The notes under the pieces are model-generated. The model saw only the letters and a program-made list of their open reading frames with translations. It was not told the DNA's origin and did no database searches. Below are positions 26,198 to 30,436 of a DNA stretch of 30,436 nt, piece after piece. The stretch lies in the NCBI GenBank assembly GCA_964552325.1, contig CAZKHA010000029.1, forward strand, positions 1-30,436, given 5' to 3'. How positions within the stretch are numbered: the stretch's first letter is position 1; the number at the start of each line of letters is the position of its first letter. The position numbers were made by a program, and so were the translations under genes. This DNA comes from CAZKCK01 sp964552325 (lineage in GTDB: Bacteria; Bacteroidota; Bacteroidia; Bacteroidales; TTA-H9).

Positions 26198-27172
26198 TTA
26201 GACAATAGGCCGCTGAAAAGGGTTGTATGGNNNNNNNNNNNNNNNNNNNNNNNNNNNNNNNNNNNNNNNNNNNNNNNNNNNNNNNNNNNNNNNNNNNNNN
26301 NNNNNNNNNNNNNNNNNNNNNNNNNNNNNNAACTCAGGCCTATACACCATGGCTTTTGAGAGGAGAAGGTTTCCGTTTTCGTCGTATTCGCGTTCAATGC
26401 TGCTGATTAAATCGCCGTCTTTATCGGTTTCTTCTTGTTTTATCTGCCTGCCTGCAGCATCCAGTTCAATGTTGTAAAAACTTAGGTTTCCGCGAATGGT
26501 TTCCTGCATTTTTAACAGCTTGCGGTCTTCGCTTTCCTCAATCAGGGTTTCTTCGATGCATTCATCATCTTGGTTGTACTTATGTGTTGAAATGCGTTGA
26601 TTGTTGTTGTTGAATACATGAACGGTTCTTTGATAGCCCTCAATTCCATCCACTAGTTGCTCAACCACATTGCCTGCCGCATCATAGGTGTTGTGGTGTG
26701 AGCTAACCAATTCACCCTCGGCATCAAAGGTTTCTTCAGTGGCAAGCTTGCTTCCATCGTAGGAGTAACGGCTGTGTTCTTCTTGTTCGCCTTCATCGTT
26801 GATGGTCTTTTTTTCGATAAGCTGCCATTGGGTGTTGTAGCTAAAGATGGTTTCGTCTACACTGCCATCGGCATAATGTTTAAGCTGCTTGCTTAAATGG
26901 CCTTTATCATCGTACTTAAACTCAAGTTTTTCCGAAAACTCATCAAATTCTCCCTGATGCTCCTGCATCACTAATTTCCCGTTTTCATAGGTGTTGATAA
27001 GGGTGTTTTCGATGGAGCCATCTTGTGCATAACGCTTTTCTTCAAGTATTTGGCCATCCTCGTTATATACAGTCTCGGTGAGGGTCCTTTCGGTTGAAAT
27101 GGCCTCTGTAGCAAAGGAGTCGTCTTTGTAAATGGTTTGTATGACGGTGATTTTTTTAGGCTTAATTGACAT
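26198..27172 (-). CDS. Acidic YD/RHS-like repeat protein, interrupted by N gap
   Basis: The readable part is 280 residues before the 100-N block and about 10 after it (PYNPFQRPIV, then stop). It consists of irregular repeats of about 20 residues of the form (E/T)-x-x-Y-(N/D)-x-x-G-x-(L/I/V)-x-E, such as TVYNEDGQILEEKRY, EFKYDDKGHLSKQ, NTYDAAGNVVEQ and REYDENGNLLLSK. These resemble YD/RHS or YwqK-like beta repeats. There is no signal peptide, transmembrane segment or toxin domain, and the protein is very acidic, so a cytoplasmic protein is likely. I do not know its function. The same frame continues after the gap and ends just before a terminator, but 100 N is a placeholder, so the true length and frame are unknown. 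Confidence 0.6.
   Translation of the reverse strand: MSIKPKKITVIQTIYKDDSFATEAISTERTLTETVYNEDGQILEEKRYAQDGSIENTLINTYENGKLVMQEHQGEFDEFSEKLEFKYDDKGHLSKQLKHYADGSVDETIFSYNTQWQLIEKKTINDEGEQEEHSRYSYDGSKLATEETFDAEGELVSSHHNTYDAAGNVVEQLVDGIEGYQRTVHVFNNNNQRISTHKYNQDDECIEETLIEESEDRKLLKMQETIRGNLSFYNIELDAAGRQIKQEETDKDGDLISSIEREYDENGNLLLSKAMVYRPEXXXXXXXXXXXXXXXXXXXXXXXXXXXXXXXXXXPYNPFQRPIV
26231..26330. other. Assembly gap of exactly 100 N
   Basis: One hundred N in a row, the conventional placeholder length for a scaffold join of unknown size. It interrupts the YD-repeat-like gene. The repetitive nature of that gene may be why assembly failed here. Confidence 0.98.
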
Positions 27173-27278
27173 AGTTGGTTGAAATAAATGAGGTTAAACA
27201 GTTCATTCAGCGGGGCTGTGTGGTGTTGAAAAATCATGCAATTTTACGAATTTAAAACCTAGGCTGTTACTATTTTTT

Positions 27279-27286
27279 TACTTTTG
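27279..27286 (+). promoter_or_regulatory. Candidate -7 box for prolyl oligopeptidase gene
   Basis: TACTTTTG matches TAnnTTTG exactly and lies 46 bases before the ATG at 27333, in the 160-base divergent region shared with the YD-repeat-like gene. No -33 TTG at normal spacing. Confidence 0.4.
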
Positions 27287-27332
27287 TAGGGTTGTTGCTG
27301 TTCCTGAATAACAAATACACACTTAACAAACC

Positions 27333-29456
27333 ATGAAAAAGTTCTTATCAATTATGATGTTACTGAGCACAATTGCTTTGCTCTGGTCCTGTTCGGGCAA
27401 AAAGTATGCGTATCCTGAAACAGCTAAGGTGGATACCATTGATGATTATTTTGGCACCAAGGTGCCCGATCCCTATCGCTGGCTCGAAAACGACACTTCT
27501 GCTGAAACCTCCGCTTGGGTAAAGGCACAAAACGCCCTCACCCAAGAGTACCTCAATCAAATTCCTTTCAGGGACAAGCTTAAAGCTCGCCTCACTAAAA
27601 TCTGGGATTATCCCAAGTTTGGGACGCCTTGGAGCAAAAAGGGGAATTATTTCTACTTTAAAAATGATGGCATGCAAAACCAAAGCGTACTGTATGTACA
27701 AAAAGGCTTGGATGGTGAAGCCAAAGTTTTGCTCGATCCCAATAAATTGTCAGCCGATGGTACGGTAGCCTTGGGTCCGATGTCTGTTTCGAATGATGGC
27801 AAATATTTGGCCTATGCCACCTCTAATGCAGGTTCTGACTGGAGCGAGATTTTTGTACTGGAAATTGAAACCGGAAAGTTGCTGCCCGACCACATTATGT
27901 GGGTAAAATTCTCTGGAATGTCGTGGAAAGGCAATGGTTTTTATTACAGCCGCTATGCAGCCCCCGAAGCCGGAAAAGAGCTGTCGAACAAAAACGAATT
28001 TCATAAAGTTTATTACCATGTGTTGGGCGAAAACCCTGAAAAGGATGCCTTGGTATGGGAAGATACCAAAAACCCCTTGCGCACTTTTGGCGCTGGCGTT
28101 ACCGAAGATGAGCGTTTCTTGATTATTAGCGAAAGTGAATCTACATACGGCAATATCATGCACATTAAGGATTTGCAAAATCCCACCGCAGGCTTTGTGC
28201 AGGTTGGCCAAAACTTTGAACACGAATACAATCTGGTTGATAATGTAGGGGATAAGCTATATGTAATAACCGATCACCTGTCTCCTCGCAGAAAGTTGGT
28301 GCTTATCGACCCTAAGCAGCCAAGCCCTGAATCATGGCATACCGTGATTCCAGAAAAAGAACAAGTGTTGGAAGGGGTATATGTTGTAGGCAACCAACTA
28401 GTTTCGCAGTATATGCAAGATGCTTGCCACCACGTGTATATCTCTGACCTAGAAGGAAAACAAGAAGCCGAATTGGCTTTGCCGGGTCTTGGTACCCTTG
28501 GTGGGTTTAGCAGCGAAAAGGGGGTAAGTGAGGCTTTTTATTCGTTTACTTCGTTTACCTATCCCAGCACAATCTTCAAATACGACATTGCAACCAATAC
28601 CTCAACAGTTTTCCGTAAGCCCGAGATTGATTTCAACCCCGATGCCTTCGAAACCCGCCAAGTGTTCTATACCAGCAAAGATGGCACCAAGGTTCCGATG
28701 TTTATCGTACATAAAAAAGGTTTGGCCTACGAAGGAAACAATCCAACCCTGCTCTACGGTTATGGTGGTTTTAACGTAAGCCTTACGCCCTCGTTCAGCA
28801 TAAGCCGATTGGCTTTCTTAGAGAATGGCGGTGTGTATGTGCTGGCCAATATACGTGGTGGCGGCGAGTATGGCGAGGAATGGCACAAAGCCGGAACCAA
28901 GATGCAAAAGCAAAATGTGTTCGACGATTTTATTGCTGCAGCCGAATACCTGATTAATTCAAAAGTAACATCCTCTAAACACCTTGCCATCAACGGTGGA
29001 TCGAATGGTGGGCTGTTGATTGGCGCCGTGCTAAACCAGCGTCCCGAGTTGTTTGCAGCCGCAATACCCGAAGTTGGCGTTATGGATATGCTGCGTTACC
29101 ATAAGTTTACAATTGGCTGGGCATGGGCCAGCGACTATGGAACATCTGAAGAAAGCGAAGAGATGTTTAAATACCTTTTAGCGTATTCGCCCTTACATAC
29201 CATTAAGCCGGGAACGGTTTATCCACCCGTTTTGGTCAAAACTGCCGATCACGACGACCGCGTAGTGCCAGCCCACTCGTTTAAGTATGCCGCCACCTTG
29301 CAGGCATACCAAGCAGGAGATGCACCTGTGCTCATCCGCATTGAAGAAAAAGCAGGCCATGGCGCTGGAAAACCAACCGCCAAGATTATTGAAGATGCCG
29401 CCGATTACTGGGCATTTGTGATGTTTAACACAGGCATGAAACCCAAATTTGACTAA
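27333..29456 (+). CDS. Prolyl oligopeptidase family serine peptidase (S9A), lipoprotein
   Basis: A 707-residue S9A peptidase, the usual length for the family. The signal peptide ends in a lipobox (LLWSC, Cys20), so the enzyme should be membrane-anchored in the periplasm or on the outer membrane. DDYFGTKVPDPYRWLEN opens the N-terminal part typical of the family, and a seven-blade propeller follows (about 80-430). The alpha/beta-hydrolase domain carries the triad: Ser557 in NGGSNGG, Asp in TADHDDRVVP (Asp641 or Asp642) and His676 in AGHGAGKP. Such enzymes cut short peptides after proline. The gene is followed by a clear terminator and precedes an exported M28 peptidase gene, so this end of the window is devoted to peptide breakdown outside the cytoplasm. 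Confidence 0.93.
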   Translation: MKKFLSIMMLLSTIALLWSCSGKKYAYPETAKVDTIDDYFGTKVPDPYRWLENDTSAETSAWVKAQNALTQEYLNQIPFRDKLKARLTKIWDYPKFGTPWSKKGNYFYFKNDGMQNQSVLYVQKGLDGEAKVLLDPNKLSADGTVALGPMSVSNDGKYLAYATSNAGSDWSEIFVLEIETGKLLPDHIMWVKFSGMSWKGNGFYYSRYAAPEAGKELSNKNEFHKVYYHVLGENPEKDALVWEDTKNPLRTFGAGVTEDERFLIISESESTYGNIMHIKDLQNPTAGFVQVGQNFEHEYNLVDNVGDKLYVITDHLSPRRKLVLIDPKQPSPESWHTVIPEKEQVLEGVYVVGNQLVSQYMQDACHHVYISDLEGKQEAELALPGLGTLGGFSSEKGVSEAFYSFTSFTYPSTIFKYDIATNTSTVFRKPEIDFNPDAFETRQVFYTSKDGTKVPMFIVHKKGLAYEGNNPTLLYGYGGFNVSLTPSFSISRLAFLENGGVYVLANIRGGGEYGEEWHKAGTKMQKQNVFDDFIAAAEYLINSKVTSSKHLAINGGSNGGLLIGAVLNQRPELFAAAIPEVGVMDMLRYHKFTIGWAWASDYGTSEESEEMFKYLLAYSPLHTIKPGTVYPPVLVKTADHDDRVVPAHSFKYAATLQAYQAGDAPVLIRIEEKAGHGAGKPTAKIIEDAADYWAFVMFNTGMKPKFD

Positions 29457-29467
29457 CACATCCATTC

Positions 29468-29503
29468 AAAGGCTCGTCGAACACCAACCGGCGAGCCTTT
29501 TTT
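29468..29503 (+). terminator. Rho-independent terminator after S9A peptidase
   Basis: AAAGGCTCG (29468-29476) pairs with CGAGCCTTT (29492-29500), a nine-pair stem with a 15-base loop, and the T run extends to 29503. It starts 12 bases after the stop codon and separates this gene from the M28 peptidase gene. Confidence 0.85.
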
Positions 29504-29519
29504 ACCGAACAATCATTCC

Positions 29520-30436
29520 ATGCGATTTACAACCTATTGTCTGCTCGTATTTTTGCTTATTCTTTCTGGAAAGCTGGTGAAAGCCCAGGTTAACGACCCT
29601 TTTATACAAGCACAAGTTGCCAGGGTTAACCAAGACTCAATTACCAAACTACTTCAAGCGTTTGAAGCTTTTGGCAAGAAGACCCCAGGTTCCATTGCTT
29701 TGAGCCAAACCGGCAACTGGATACGCTCCTACTACCAGCGTTTGGGATATACGGATATACGAAGGGACAGCTTTCAATACATCAACCATACTTTGTACAA
29801 TGTTGTGGTTACCCTTCCCGGAACCAAGTACCCCGACAAATTCCTGATAGTTGATGCCCATTACGACACCCACAACGGCCCTGGCACTAACGATAACGGC
29901 TCGGGTACAGCCATAGTGATGGAAATGGCACGCATCATGGCTAATTTAGAATCAGCTTATTCGGTAAAGTTTATACACTTTAGCGCCGAAGAGGAAGGCC
30001 TTATTGGTAGCAGCCACTATGTTGATGATGTGGTTGTGCCAACGGGTATGCAAATAAAATTGGTGTTCAATATCGATGAGGTAGGTGGGGTAAATGGCCA
30101 AGTTAACAATACCATTACCTGTGAGCGTGACGAGTCGCCCCCACAAACCAATAACGAGGCTTCGTGGGCCTATACCGATACATTGGCAAATTTGGTACAA
30201 CTCTATACTACCTTACAAACTACTGTTAACTATGCTTATGGCTCCGACTATGTTCCATTTCAAGAAAGGGGCTATGTTATAACGGGGTTTTATGAAACCA
30301 ACGAATCGCCCTATGTGCACTCGCCATCCGATGTTTTAGCCAATCTTGATGTAGGGTATGTGTATCAGGTAGGAGCCGCCAGCATGGCCGCTTTGTGTTA
30401 TTTCAGTCAGGCTTATGAGGCAGGCTCGGGTGTGGG
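29520..30436 (+). CDS. Exported M28 family zinc metallopeptidase (partial, runs off window)
   Basis: An open frame from ATG at 29520 to the window edge, 305 codons without a stop. A signal peptide (about 1-23, ending KLVKAQ) is followed by an M28 aminopeptidase-like domain. Its metal-site motifs are all visible: DAHYDTH (His), GTNDNGSG (bridging Asp), SAEEEGLIGS (catalytic Glu plus ligand Glu), NIDEVG (Asp) and VHSPSDV (His). M28 enzymes are two-zinc aminopeptidases or carboxypeptidases. In this phylum many are exported and carry a C-terminal T9SS domain, but the C-terminus lies outside the window. It starts 16 bases after the terminator of the S9A peptidase, and no promoter box is evident in that short space. 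Leucine- or glutamine-specific activity cannot be read from the sequence. Confidence 0.9.
   Translation, partial: MRFTTYCLLVFLLILSGKLVKAQVNDPFIQAQVARVNQDSITKLLQAFEAFGKKTPGSIALSQTGNWIRSYYQRLGYTDIRRDSFQYINHTLYNVVVTLPGTKYPDKFLIVDAHYDTHNGPGTNDNGSGTAIVMEMARIMANLESAYSVKFIHFSAEEEGLIGSSHYVDDVVVPTGMQIKLVFNIDEVGGVNGQVNNTITCERDESPPQTNNEASWAYTDTLANLVQLYTTLQTTVNYAYGSDYVPFQERGYVITGFYETNESPYVHSPSDVLANLDVGYVYQVGAASMAALCYFSQAYEAGSGV

Noticed and set aside
26089..26397. Alternative reading frame across the N gap giving a different C-terminus for the YD-repeat-like protein
   Set aside because: It needs a start inside the known gene in another frame and has no repeat signature. The frame ending at 26198 stops right before a terminator.

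Overview
The window looks like a chromosome segment from a Bacteroidota bacterium, probably a free-living or environmental Chitinophagales/Sphingobacteriales-like lineage (the lineage is inferred). Four things point there. Promoter-like boxes match the Bacteroidota consensus TAnnTTTG, and Shine-Dalgarno sites are absent. Two proteins carry type IX secretion system (T9SS) sorting domains, one of type A and one of type B. The Lpt and Mla proteins have the form typical of this phylum. One protein matches the DUF4907 family as I remember it. A 100-N block at 26231-26330 shows that this is a draft scaffold.

Layout. (1) 1-9643 is an outer-membrane and core-metabolism block. It holds the first codons of lpxD, a class I glutamine amidotransferase, an OstA/LptA-like protein, MlaD, a zinc N-acetylmuramoyl-L-alanine amidase with a SPOR-like tail, LptD, a small LplA/LipB-fold protein and a class I aminotransferase. 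Lipid A synthesis (lpxD), LPS transport (OstA-like, LptD), phospholipid traffic (MlaD) and cell-wall splitting (amidase) all serve the envelope. (2) 9644-13012 is more accessory. It contains a porin-like barrel protein paired with an exported FMN-binding protein, two intergenic stretches with degenerate tandem repeats, and a single protein with both metal-binding motifs of class I isoprenoid synthases. (3) 13020-15984 holds a secreted T9SS endonuclease/exonuclease/phosphatase-fold protein and a COG2509-type FAD-dependent dehydrogenase. (4) 15985-16518 is a non-coding gap ending in a strong terminator. (5) 16519-26061 is dominated by a 3016-residue secreted mosaic protein. Its order is a six-blade Kelch propeller, SprB repeat, seven-blade SBBP propeller, SprB repeat, four Ig-like A modules, eight B modules, nine more A modules, PKD-like domains and a T9SS type B C-terminal domain. 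A small DUF4907-like lipoprotein gene lies directly upstream. (6) 26198-30436 holds an acidic YD/RHS-like repeat protein interrupted by the N gap, a prolyl oligopeptidase-type lipoprotein with its terminator, and the start of an exported M28 metallopeptidase that runs off the window.

Most of the window is ordinary Bacteroidota content. The points I find most worth a second look are the internal evolution of the giant protein (strict two-module alternation in the B array, and paired loss of two cysteines in one A module), the lone isoprenoid-synthase-like protein, the porin/FMN-binding pair, and the two intergenic repeat clusters. I did not find a defence system, CRISPR array, complete mobile element, tRNA or rRNA.
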